Source: DATGJX01 sp035279385
Lineage (GTDB): Bacteria > Vulcanimicrobiota > Vulcanimicrobiia > Vulcanimicrobiales > Vulcanimicrobiaceae
Assembly: GCA_035279385.1 (NCBI GenBank)
Contig: DATEHZ010000128.1
Location: forward strand, 14,575 to 78,574
DNA: 64,000 nt
Direction of reading: 5' to 3'
Part shown: in pieces, positions 42,506 to 51,009 of the stretch
Layout: each line of letters opens with the position of its first letter
Position numbering within the stretch: position 1 is the stretch's first letter
Notes under the pieces: generated by a model
Told to the model about the DNA's origin: nothing
The model's database searches: none
Seen by the model: the letters and a program-made list of their open reading frames with translations, nothing else
Program-made: the position numbers and the translations under genes

Positions 42506-43661
42506 CTTTTTCTGACTCCAAAAAGTTGCAGGACATCGGCGGCGGAAATGCTTGACGTATCACGACACTCTCGCTGCATAGGTGTGAACAAACATTGTAG
42601 TGATCTAGCCAGCGCTGCGTAACATGAAGGGGCTGGTATGTCGAAGAACATCCAGCTCGCATGCATACTTGGAGCGATGATGGTATCCCTTGAGGTAATC
42701 GGGGATTCATTTAGAAACCTTGTTGCGTAGCGCGACGTGGCGGACCACATAGCGCCAAGTTTTCCGCAAAAACGGTTGAGCATCGGGTAAAACCGCGCTA
42801 CGCGAACAACCAGGATGCAGTCATCCAAGGAACAGCGGAAGTTGATTGGGATCATCAGAATCTAGGAATAGGATGTGGTCGTTTCGAATATATGATGACC
42901 CGCTACCCTTTCCTTGGCTCTCGCCATATCGAACGATGCACGCATTGTTCTAATGATCTAACGCCACTCGGAGGGCGTACAGATAGGTATTATCGGGCGC
43001 TGCCATCATCGACAATGATCTCAAACTCGTGCTGAAAGCTTTGCGAAGGTCGGACATCGTGCCTAAGATTATTGACAATACGTGCCGACTCGCCAAATGC
43101 CGGCAGGATAACAGAAATTTTACCGCTCGGCATAAACATCCGTGATGCAACGAAAAAAGTGTCAGTACGGACAATGGTAACCCGTCAGTTCAGTGGACTG
43201 CAGTAACGCACTTATGGGTTATCGGCTCATAAGCGCGAAGTACACACCCGCCCGTCTTTTCAGTTCGCTTGACGGCGCCTGCTTACCCGCTCAAAGCGAT
43301 TTCAATAAAAGCGACTCTAGTCATTTTTTTTGCTGTTCTATTGCTTATATGGCTGTCTTCGAGGCAAAACGTGAAGCGGCGTCGTGGCCTTTTTGACTGA
43401 TTCGTCTTCAAAAACTATAGCGCATCGAGGCATCGATCTTCAGCCGGCACAGTATTTTTAAATTTTGGTGAGCCGGGATCACGGCGCTTCGGGTTACTCC
43501 GCCGTCGTTTGCACCGCCAGGCGACATACTCGGCGCTTTAAAACGGCATGCTTCGTGCCCGGGCGTCGAGCAGTGGTTTAACAAACCGCTGACTGTATGA
43601 TTCCTTATCCGAATATCAGCGTGATTTGGCGGACTGTTCCGGCGCCGGGCGGCCTGCGGCC
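42506..43661. other. 1.15-kb gap with no intact gene, more A/T-rich than its surroundings
   Basis: Separates two halves of the polysaccharide locus. It contains the glycosyltransferase relic at 42780-43139. The remainder (42506-42779 and 43140-43661) shows only short open frames without recognisable protein features, and no tRNA, insertion sequence ends or clear terminator. Confidence 0.75.
42780..43139 (-). pseudogene. Decayed family 2 glycosyltransferase
   Basis: From an ATG at 43139 the frame reads K-I-S-V-I-L-P-A-F-G-E-S-A-R-I-V and then F-E-I-I-V-D-D-G-S-A-R before a stop at 42990. Further on (42880 downward), D-H-I-L-F-L-D-S-D-D-P-N-Q-L-P-L-F is readable in another segment before a stop. 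Both match consecutive parts of the intact enzyme at 31951-32799 (S-V-V-V-P-A-Y-N-E-A-D-R-I-V, F-E-I-I-V-V-D-D-G-S-A-D, V-F-L-D-A-D-L-D). The Q-N-R-G-K-G segment between them has been lost. This is a multiply broken remnant. Confidence 0.85.
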
Positions 43662-44201
43662 TTACCTAGTCTCGAACGCGTCGCGAAACATGACGTGGCA
43701 CAAGTCCTTGGGTGAAAGAAGAGGCGGAGCCGTTAGCGGCCATGCTATCGCGAGGTCCGGATCGTCCCACCGCACGCCAATTTCTCTTTCCTGCGCGTAT
43801 TCGGCGCTTTGCTTGTATGAGAATACAACGTCATCGGTGAGCGCGAGGAAACCGTGCAGAAAGCCGGCCGGAATGTAGATTTGCGTATGCTCGGCGGCGC
43901 GCAGATGCACGCCTTCCCACTGCCCGAACGTCGGCGATTCTTTACGCGTATCGACAATAACGTCAAACGCTTCGCCACGCAAAACCTGCACCAGTTTGCT
44001 CATCTGCGGATCAGCGTGCAATCCGCGAAGTACGTCACGGCGCGAAAAAGACATGCTGTCCTGCACGAACTCGTCGCCGATTCCCAATTTACAATATTTG
44101 CTTCGCACGTACGTCTCTTTGAAGATCCCGCGATCGTCGGCGAAGGCAGGCACGCGAATTAGAAAAGCATCCGCAAATTTGGTGGGGAGTTTTTCCAGCA
44201 T
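43662..44201 (-). CDS. rfbC: dTDP-4-dehydrorhamnose 3,5-epimerase
   Basis: A 179-residue cupin enzyme of dTDP-L-rhamnose synthesis. It has the family pattern F-A-D-D-R-G-I-F-K-E-T, D-V-L-R-G-L-H with catalytic His62, V-R-G-E-A-F-D-V-I-V-D-like strand residues, and P-A-G-F-L-H-G-F-L-A-L. The usual L-H-Y-Q after the catalytic His reads L-H-A-D here, a mild deviation. It lies 7 nt downstream of ugd. The pathway reductase rfbD is at 25909. The other two pathway genes are not in the window. Confidence 0.92.
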   Translation of the reverse strand: MLEKLPTKFADAFLIRVPAFADDRGIFKETYVRSKYCKLGIGDEFVQDSMSFSRRDVLRGLHADPQMSKLVQVLRGEAFDVIVDTRKESPTFGQWEGVHLRAAEHTQIYIPAGFLHGFLALTDDVVFSYKQSAEYAQEREIGVRWDDPDLAIAWPLTAPPLLSPKDLCHVMFRDAFETR

Positions 44202-44208
44202 TGTAGAG

Positions 44209-45561
44209 CTAACCGGTTCCCTCCAAACGTGCGGTTACGCATACCTTACTCCCATTCAACGGAATGCCGCGTCCGATACCAACGTATTCCAGTCCCGCTT
44301 GGCGCACTTTCTCCGGGTCGTGGATGTTGCGCGCGTCGACGAAGAGCGTCCCGGCCATAAGTTTGCGCACGATTTCGAGATCGAGATTCTTGTACTCGTT
44401 CCAATCCGTTGCCACGATGACGGCGTCTGCGTCCTTGGTTGCCTCATACGCGCGTTCAACGTAGGTTACGCAGTCGCCGAGTACCGTTTTCGCCGTTGAA
44501 ACCGCGACCGGGTCGTGCGCGGTTATCTGAGCGCCCATATCCAGCAGCGCCTGCGCCAGTGCGATAGCCGGCGATTCACGCACGTCGTCCGTGTTGGGTT
44601 TAAATGCCAGGCCGAGCAATCCGATTTTGCGCCCCGAAACGCCGCTCAGGCGCAGTTCCAGCCGGTGGCAGAGCCGGGTAATTTGTAGACGGTTTACCTC
44701 GAGGACCGAGTCCAGAATGCGCGGCGTCACCTCGTAGCGGTGCGCGATCTTGATGAGCGCCTGAACGTCCTTGGGAAAGCACGAACCGCCGAACCCGAGC
44801 CCGGCATGCATGAACGCCGTGCCGATGCGCTTATCGCTTCCCGCTCCAATCACAACCGCAAGCACGTCGGCGCCGACTTCATCGCAAATATGCGCGATTT
44901 CGTTGATGAATGAAATCTTTGTTGCCAGAAATGCATTGGCGGTGTACTTAATCATCTCGGCGGTACGTACGTCGGTCACGATCAGCGGTGCGTTGAGCGG
45001 CGCGTAGAGCTCTTTCATGAACTGCGCTGACTTATCATCGGAAACGCCGATTACGACACGATCGGGCATCATGAAATCGTTGATGGCCGAGCCTTCGCGA
45101 AGAAACTCCGGATTCGATACGACGGAAACCTGGTGTGAGGCTGCCGCATTTTCACGCACGATCGCGGCGACCAAATCGCCGGTCTCCACCGGAACGGTCG
45201 ATTTGTTGACCACAACTTTCGGTCCGTTCAAACACGACGCGATATCGTGCGCGGCCTGCCGCACGTAGGTGAGGTCGGCGTGGCCGTCCTCGCCCATCGG
45301 CGTTCCGACCGCGATAAAAATAACTTCTGAGTCCCGGATTCCATCGGCGCTGTTCTCGGTAAAGCTCAGCCGCCCGGCACTGACGTTGCGCGTCACAAGA
45401 TCGGCGAGCCCGGGTTCGTAAAATGGAACGTGCCCGCTATTCAGCGATGCAATCTTGGACGTATCGGTGTCGATGCACACAACCTGATTTCCAAGCTCCG
45501 CGAAGCACGTTCCCGTGACAAGACCGACGTAACCCGTGCCGATAACCGCTATTCTTCGCAC
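44209..45561 (-). CDS. ugd: UDP-glucose 6-dehydrogenase
   Basis: A 450-residue NAD-dependent enzyme oxidising UDP-glucose to UDP-glucuronate. It has the N-terminal I-G-T-G-Y-V-G-L-V-T-G-T and V-G-T-P-M-G-E-D-G, and the catalytic Cys261 in G-F-G-G-S-C-F-P-K-D. The C-terminal nucleotide-sugar domain has L-G-L-A-F-K-P-N-T-D-D-V-R-E-S-P. The GTG at 45561 fits the family start; longer frames reach into the upstream methyltransferase gene. The product feeds the UXS-type decarboxylase at 21084. Also possible: other UDP-sugar dehydrogenases, though the motifs favour Ugd. Confidence 0.94.
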   Translation of the reverse strand: MRRIAVIGTGYVGLVTGTCFAELGNQVVCIDTDTSKIASLNSGHVPFYEPGLADLVTRNVSAGRLSFTENSADGIRDSEVIFIAVGTPMGEDGHADLTYVRQAAHDIASCLNGPKVVVNKSTVPVETGDLVAAIVRENAAASHQVSVVSNPEFLREGSAINDFMMPDRVVIGVSDDKSAQFMKELYAPLNAPLIVTDVRTAEMIKYTANAFLATKISFINEIAHICDEVGADVLAVVIGAGSDKRIGTAFMHAGLGFGGSCFPKDVQALIKIAHRYEVTPRILDSVLEVNRLQITRLCHRLELRLSGVSGRKIGLLGLAFKPNTDDVRESPAIALAQALLDMGAQITAHDPVAVSTAKTVLGDCVTYVERAYEATKDADAVIVATDWNEYKNLDLEIVRKLMAGTLFVDARNIHDPEKVRQAGLEYVGIGRGIPLNGSKVCVTARLEGTG

Positions 45562-45566
45562 GACTG

Positions 45567-46343
45567 CTAGGCCCCGGACGATCGGCGCGTCTTGCGAGCG
45601 ACGACGAAGACGCCGCCCACTATGGAACGGAACACCGGCAGTGAACCGACGCGCTCTAAAATCTGCCCTTGATAGTGATCCGTCCCGGAGAGATGCTCGA
45701 TCCGGGCCCCAAATGAGCGGAGCGCGCCGCACACGTCGATCGCGTTAGTGGCAACGATCGCGTCGTCGTCCGGTTCGAAGATCTCTCGCACGATGGGCTC
45801 CATCATTTCAAACTCGTAGTCCCCTTTGAGGGCGTACCGCATCGCTTTCTTCAAAAGGATTCCGGCGTTTGCGACCTTCCGCGCCGCACCACGCGTGCGC
45901 GGATGATGAGAGACCAAGCCGACGACCTGCATAAAGTTTGGACAGCCGACGATGATCGCGCCGCCGGGCCGCAACACGCGAACCTGTTCACGCAGGAATA
46001 AGTTCGGATCGCCGATGTGTTCGAGCACGGTGTACGACCCGACAACGTCAAACGTATCGTCTTCAAACGGAAGACGGTAGTCGCTCGCGAGATAAAATTT
46101 GCCGGAGCCTTGCTGCGCTTTTTGTAATGAGATGGCATTTGCGTCGACTCCGGACGCGTCGAAGCCCTTAGCAGCGAGATCGTTTACGACGTAACCAATA
46201 CCGCACCCGGCATCGAGAATACGCCCTTGCGGGGGAGCGCAGCGCACGATCCAGTCAACGTATTTTTGGTACATTGAGGGATCCATTTCCTCAAGCGTGT
46301 TGAAAACCGCGCGATTTTCAGCGTAGTAGTGTGTAAAGTTCAT
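45567..46343 (-). CDS. SAM-dependent methyltransferase (class I)
   Basis: A 258-residue methyltransferase. It has I-L-D-A-G-C-G-I-G-Y-V (motif I), A-S-G-V-D-A-N, F-D-V-V-G-S-Y-T-V-L-E-H-I and L-R-P-G-G-A-I-I-V-G-C-P-N. The ATG at 46343 is fixed by the ATGA junction with the upstream membrane-protein gene. It probably methylates a sugar or a lipid-linked intermediate of the polysaccharide. Confidence 0.87.
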   Translation of the reverse strand: MNFTHYYAENRAVFNTLEEMDPSMYQKYVDWIVRCAPPQGRILDAGCGIGYVVNDLAAKGFDASGVDANAISLQKAQQGSGKFYLASDYRLPFEDDTFDVVGSYTVLEHIGDPNLFLREQVRVLRPGGAIIVGCPNFMQVVGLVSHHPRTRGAARKVANAGILLKKAMRYALKGDYEFEMMEPIVREIFEPDDDAIVATNAIDVCGALRSFGARIEHLSGTDHYQGQILERVGSLPVFRSIVGGVFVVARKTRRSSGA

Positions 46344-48952
46344 CGTATTCCTTGTGTCGTATGCTGCACTCTCGTTTGAATCGTCTTTATCGACATGTCG
46401 CGCAATTTCCAGCCGATTAGCACTACCGTAAGAAACAACCAGGCTATGGTGGCCGCAATCGCGCCCTCGCGAAGGAGCGGATCGGCGGCAGAGGCCAGGT
46501 ACAGTTCGCGCTCCGTCGTTTTCACTTCGAGCAACGAGTCCGCCTTCGCCGGGTGAACGACGGCGGCGTGGCCGGCAGCGGCCCTCCATAGACCGGTGTA
46601 GGCGAACGGCACACCATAGCGCCCGGGCGTAGCCAGGACGGCCCGAAGTTCCGCCGGCGATGCGTTCACGTCAATCGACCGGGCTGACGCCGCCGTTGGC
46701 GTTTGTTTGACTGCGGCAGCCAACGGCACATCGATCGGCAGGGCACGCGTGTCACGAGGCCTTCCCAGCGCTCCGGCATCCACTAAGCCACGGTAAATTT
46801 GCGGGACCCGCCATGCCGACTCTATTGCGAGCGCACGGGTGCTTAGGGAAACCGTTACATCTTTGGGGGCGTTCCGGAGAGGCAAGGTAACATAGTGCCG
46901 GCCGGGCGCGATGCGGCCGAGATCGTAACGTTCGTAAAATCGAAAGCCTTCAACCGTCACCGATGCTCTCGCGCCGGCCCGCGTAACGAGATTCAGCATC
47001 AGGTACCCGGTCCAGTCCGGAATGCGCATCTTGCCGCCGAGTTTGCTCGCAATCCGTATGCGTTCCAATTCCGGAATTGCAAGTATTCGAATCGCTGCGC
47101 CACGCTGCCACAACGCCTCGACATCAGGGCCTCGCACGTATGCGGCGGTTGAATTTGCAAGGGTGAGATCGGCAGGCAGCGCAATGACCCCGCCACCTAC
47201 AGCGATCTCGTGACCGCGAACCACGGGCACTCCGTCGGGATGCTGGGCGGTGCCCGCCCGCGGCACCACCGGCACCGTGCTCGTCGGCAAAACGTACGCC
47301 GGACCGTTAATCGGCTGCGCGGCGATTACATTGGGCAAGCGAAACACGCCCAGACCGTCAGCAGACCACTCCGGTGGTCCGAACGCGCCGAATCGCGCGT
47401 ACGTCCGTAGCGTTTTGTAGATTAACCGGCTTGGATCGTAATCTAAGCCTTCCCCCGAGTCCGTTCGCACGACAACGTATCCGACGCCCAGTGCCTTGAG
47501 CGCTGCGAGCGCGCTGTTAGCGGATTCCACAACCGTGTGCTGCGGGTGCGCGATTGCACCAAACCAGAGCATGTCTACCGCCGGGTGAACGTAGTCTCCC
47601 GGGACGAGCCGATCGGTCGCGCCGACCCAAAGGACGCGGCTAAACGCGGAATCGCGTTGCAATTCGTCCCGTAAGCGGACTTCCGCCGTCGTCGGGCGCT
47701 TCGGCGCGTAGAGCTGCGCTTGTTGTCCGATCGCAGCGGGCAGCGTGGGAAAAAGCGCCAAAAAGCAAATCGCGCCGATGATCGGGATGGTAAACCTTCG
47801 GCGGCCCAAGGACGCGATGTGCGTCGCCGCAACCGCTATACATAAGGAATACGCCAGCATGGCGGGCGCGTAGAACTTGGACGGATCGCGAAAGAGTCCG
47901 ATGAACCAGCTGCGCACGAACAGCCACTCGTAGACCGCACCGAACGGCGTGTTTCCCGCCGCGGCAAACAGGGTCGAAATCGCGATAATGAGCGCTAGGC
48001 ACACGGCAATCCGTTTGCGCTTGGTCAAAATCAACGATAGAAGCCCGACCGTCAGCAGCACAAAATAACTGACGTAGAACGGCTGCCATTGCGAGAAAAC
48101 GTTGGTATACCACAGCGGATGATAGGCCGTCAGCAAATCCCAGACGGTCGGTCCAGTTAACTTGAAAATCCACGAGGATGACGTATAGTCCAGCGGAGGC
48201 GCCTCGTGCAGATGCAGGGCCGCAACCGGAAGCCAAACAAACGCGAGAAGACCTGCGCACGAGAGTAGTACCAGACCCGCGTTGCGGGCCACCGATCGCG
48301 CGGCTGACGGCGCCCATCGCGTTTCGAACAGCGCAACGAGCACGGTCACGCAGGCCGTGAGCAGCGCGATGCGCACGTCGAAAATCACCGCGGCGGCAAA
48401 GGCCATCGCCGTTGCGACGGCGAGACGCGGATTCTGCGGTGAGCGCACGCTTCGGACCGCGCAGTACACCACGAGCGGGGCAATCGCGTATGATTCGGCG
48501 ATCGTCATCTGGCCGCGCGCTATGATGACGTCGATGTAGGCGTTGTTTGCGTAGAACAGCGCGCCGGCGAACGCACCGGCGGGTCGCGAAGCGTACAGAC
48601 GCAGCAAGAGGTACGCTGCAATCGGAGCGAGGAGCACCGTGGGGAAAAGGACCACTAAGCGCTCGGCCAGCGCAAAATTCGCCCCAAGATGGGCGAGGAG
48701 TCCCATGATAGACTCCATCGGAAAATAGTTGATGCTCGTTCGCCAATCCGCGCCCGCATTCGCATCGAAATTAAATGTGCTCGGTATCGGCCACAGCGCG
48801 CGCATGGCCGTATCCGAGTAATTCCACCAGTCTTGGTCCGTAATGATTCCCGGCAAAAACCATCGCCAATGCAGGGCCAGCGCCACGAGCGCCAGAGCGC
48901 CTATGAACAAGCGGTCAACTCTATTGCGCAGCGAAAACGCGGTGCGCTTCAC
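46340..48952 (-). CDS. Large multi-span membrane protein, putative GT-C/polysaccharide enzyme
   Basis: An 870-residue protein with a dozen or so membrane segments in the first 440 residues, a large soluble region and a last membrane span near 840-860. The first loop has D-Q-D-W-W-N-Y-S-D, acidic/aromatic as in GT-C enzymes. The topology is the same as the 740-, 785- and 1105-residue neighbours. The GTG at 48952 lies in a GTGA junction with the upstream glycosyltransferase. No specific family was recognised. Alternatives are a YfhO-like membrane protein or a polymerase. Confidence 0.78.
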   Translation of the reverse strand: MKRTAFSLRNRVDRLFIGALALVALALHWRWFLPGIITDQDWWNYSDTAMRALWPIPSTFNFDANAGADWRTSINYFPMESIMGLLAHLGANFALAERLVVLFPTVLLAPIAAYLLLRLYASRPAGAFAGALFYANNAYIDVIIARGQMTIAESYAIAPLVVYCAVRSVRSPQNPRLAVATAMAFAAAVIFDVRIALLTACVTVLVALFETRWAPSAARSVARNAGLVLLSCAGLLAFVWLPVAALHLHEAPPLDYTSSSWIFKLTGPTVWDLLTAYHPLWYTNVFSQWQPFYVSYFVLLTVGLLSLILTKRKRIAVCLALIIAISTLFAAAGNTPFGAVYEWLFVRSWFIGLFRDPSKFYAPAMLAYSLCIAVAATHIASLGRRRFTIPIIGAICFLALFPTLPAAIGQQAQLYAPKRPTTAEVRLRDELQRDSAFSRVLWVGATDRLVPGDYVHPAVDMLWFGAIAHPQHTVVESANSALAALKALGVGYVVVRTDSGEGLDYDPSRLIYKTLRTYARFGAFGPPEWSADGLGVFRLPNVIAAQPINGPAYVLPTSTVPVVPRAGTAQHPDGVPVVRGHEIAVGGGVIALPADLTLANSTAAYVRGPDVEALWQRGAAIRILAIPELERIRIASKLGGKMRIPDWTGYLMLNLVTRAGARASVTVEGFRFYERYDLGRIAPGRHYVTLPLRNAPKDVTVSLSTRALAIESAWRVPQIYRGLVDAGALGRPRDTRALPIDVPLAAAVKQTPTAASARSIDVNASPAELRAVLATPGRYGVPFAYTGLWRAAAGHAAVVHPAKADSLLEVKTTERELYLASAADPLLREGAIAATIAWLFLTVVLIGWKLRDMSIKTIQTRVQHTTQGIR

Positions 48953-50217
48953 CTGCGGTCCTCCAGCAGCGATTCGTATAATTCGCGATACCGGGAGCCG
49001 ACCGCGCCCCAATCATACGTGTTGCGTACGGCCTGCGCGGCGTTCGCCCCGAGCTGAATTCGCCACGCAGGATTTGCGTGATAGGCGCATATTGCTTCAG
49101 CAAGTGCTTCGAAGTCGCCAAGCGGAATCAGCGTGCCGGTTTTTCCATCTTCGATGATTTCACGCGCCCCGACGTTAGCGGCGCTAATCGCGGGCAGCCC
49201 GGTACTCATCGCCTCGAGGATTCCGGCCGGAAAGGTCTCCGCCCACGACATGCTGACGAACGCATCGCAATTCGCGTACAGTGCGGCAATCTCGCCGAGG
49301 CGCATCGGCCCACGGAAGATCACACAGCGTTGAATCCCGAGTTCTGCTACGAGCGTCTCGATTGCGCTTTGCTGCGGGCCTTCGCCGGCTAGATGCAGCT
49401 CCACGTCGGCACCTCGCCGTACGGCGCTTGCTATCGCTCGCACCATCAGATCTATCGCTTTTCGCTTCAAAAAATACGTTGCCAGCGCAAGCTTCAAAGG
49501 GCCGCCGTGAGCTGCTCTCTCAACAGCCGGAAAATCTTCGCACCGCACGCCGGCCGGTATGACGTGAATCGGGCGATCGATACCGAGCGCCGCAATCGAA
49601 CGGCGCGCAGATTCACTCACCGCTACAAGGGCGTCGGCGCGCTGCAGCGTCGCAGCGCACAAGCGGGCAGCGACGCGCTCTCCCCCTTGCGTAACCACAC
49701 GCTGTAGAGTTGCGCCGATTGCGGGCGTTCCATTGCGATTCGCGGCGAATCGGTTATAGCTGCGATCGTCCGCGTCAAACTTTACCTCGTGTTGATCTTG
49801 GAGCGGCCCCATGACGACGCGCGCCGATGCCAAGCCGGCACCGGAAAGCCCGCGGGCCATGATGAGCGGATTGAAGGTCGTTCGACCCCACGGCAGCACG
49901 TGATGAAGAATGCTGTAGCGTTTCTTGCTCGCGAGCTGACGCGCTTTACGCGTGTACGCGGCGACGAACTTCAGACGCGCAATAAGCGCTTCATCGCTGA
50001 AATAGTTCGTGTTGTTTTCCGCCAGCACTTCGTGAACGTGCATGCCGGCACCGAAACTCCCATTTCGCATATATCCAACGATTGCGTCGGCGTCGGTCAT
50101 GTAGCGCGACGCCTCACGCGCAATATTGTAGGCCCAAAGAAGCTCACTGCCGCCAATTTCGGCACCGGTCGCATAATGCAGCGGTGCAAACAGTACGGGA
50201 TGCTGCGACCAATCCAT
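48949..50217 (-). CDS. Family 4 glycosyltransferase
   Basis: A 422-residue GT-B enzyme. The N-terminal acceptor domain contains A-T-G-A-E-I-G-G-S-E-L. The C-terminal domain has H-L-A-G-E-G-P-Q-Q-S and S-W-A-E-T-F-P-A-G-I-L-E-A-M-S-T-G-L-P (the E-x7-E motif) and G-A-R-E-I-I-E-D-G-K-T-G. All positions of a functional GT4 are present. It lies 3 nt after a methyltransferase gene and overlaps the next gene (GTGA). Confidence 0.92.
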   Translation of the reverse strand: MDWSQHPVLFAPLHYATGAEIGGSELLWAYNIAREASRYMTDADAIVGYMRNGSFGAGMHVHEVLAENNTNYFSDEALIARLKFVAAYTRKARQLASKKRYSILHHVLPWGRTTFNPLIMARGLSGAGLASARVVMGPLQDQHEVKFDADDRSYNRFAANRNGTPAIGATLQRVVTQGGERVAARLCAATLQRADALVAVSESARRSIAALGIDRPIHVIPAGVRCEDFPAVERAAHGGPLKLALATYFLKRKAIDLMVRAIASAVRRGADVELHLAGEGPQQSAIETLVAELGIQRCVIFRGPMRLGEIAALYANCDAFVSMSWAETFPAGILEAMSTGLPAISAANVGAREIIEDGKTGTLIPLGDFEALAEAICAYHANPAWRIQLGANAAQAVRNTYDWGAVGSRYRELYESLLEDRR

Positions 50218-50220
50218 CGC

Positions 50221-51009
50221 TTACGCCATGGGATCCTGTTGGCTCGCACCGAGTTCGTCCAGCCAGCCGGGCAGACGCGGGTAATTCGTCGCCAGCGTGC
50301 GATCGTTGCGCGCGCAGACAACGAAGTTGCTGGCAAGGGATGGAAACCGGCTCATAAGACGGTCGAAAAGCGCAGCCGGGCTCGGCTGCGGGTACGGTGC
50401 TCCCAACAAGCGTTCGACGCGAAAGCCGTTAGCCTCGAGCATCTGCAGCAGTGCGCCCTTAGTAAAGACTTTCAAGTGGCCCTGCGTCGGCTTCCATTGA
50501 CCGAGTGCCGGGACGATGCGCCCGAGATTGACGTGGACGCTCGTCTCTGTAAATATCGGTTGAATTCCGAAAAGCAGGAACGCGCGGTTGAACCAGCTCG
50601 CGAGGTTCGGAGTGGTGAGTATGAGATGTCCCCCGGCCTTTAACACTCTCGAAATGTTCTGCAGCGCCGCATCCGGATCGACGAGATGCTCGATCACCTC
50701 GCCGAATACGACGCAGTCGAAGGATTCATCAGCAAATGGAAGCGCTTTTTCGACGTTCGCAACTTCGGCCCGCAAGCCGAAACGCCGCGTCGCTTCAACG
50801 GAATCCTGCGAAATGTCAGCGCCCGTAAGCGCTAGCTGCGGGTACCGTGTTTGAAGTGTGCGCAGCAGGGTGCCGCGGCCGCACGCCACGTCAAGCGCCG
50901 AACCGGCGCCCACTTGACCAACGAGTTTAGCCACCAGCGAAAGGCGCGCGTCGACGTGAGGAACGTCGGTCTTGTGCGCGTCATAAAACTGCTGCAAACT
51001 GCCGGACAT
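50221..51009 (-). CDS. SAM-dependent methyltransferase (class I)
   Basis: A 262-residue methyltransferase. It has A-L-D-V-A-C-G-R-G-T-L-L (motif I), L-T-G-A-D-I-S, F-D-C-V-V-F-G-E-V-I-E-H-L and L-K-A-G-G-H-L-I-L-T-T-P-N. The ATG at 51009 overlaps the preceding stop (TAATG). It resembles the protein encoded at 41759 in the G-E-x-I-E-H and L-T-T-P-N segments. Likely role: methylation of a glycan or lipid-linked sugar. Confidence 0.88.
   Translation of the reverse strand: MSGSLQQFYDAHKTDVPHVDARLSLVAKLVGQVGAGSALDVACGRGTLLRTLQTRYPQLALTGADISQDSVEATRRFGLRAEVANVEKALPFADESFDCVVFGEVIEHLVDPDAALQNISRVLKAGGHLILTTPNLASWFNRAFLLFGIQPIFTETSVHVNLGRIVPALGQWKPTQGHLKVFTKGALLQMLEANGFRVERLLGAPYPQPSPAALFDRLMSRFPSLASNFVVCARNDRTLATNYPRLPGWLDELGASQQDPMA

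Noticed and set aside
42502..42855. 117-codon minus-strand frame as a small gene
   Set aside because: Part of it overlaps the glycosyltransferase relic in another frame. No Shine-Dalgarno site or recognisable domain.
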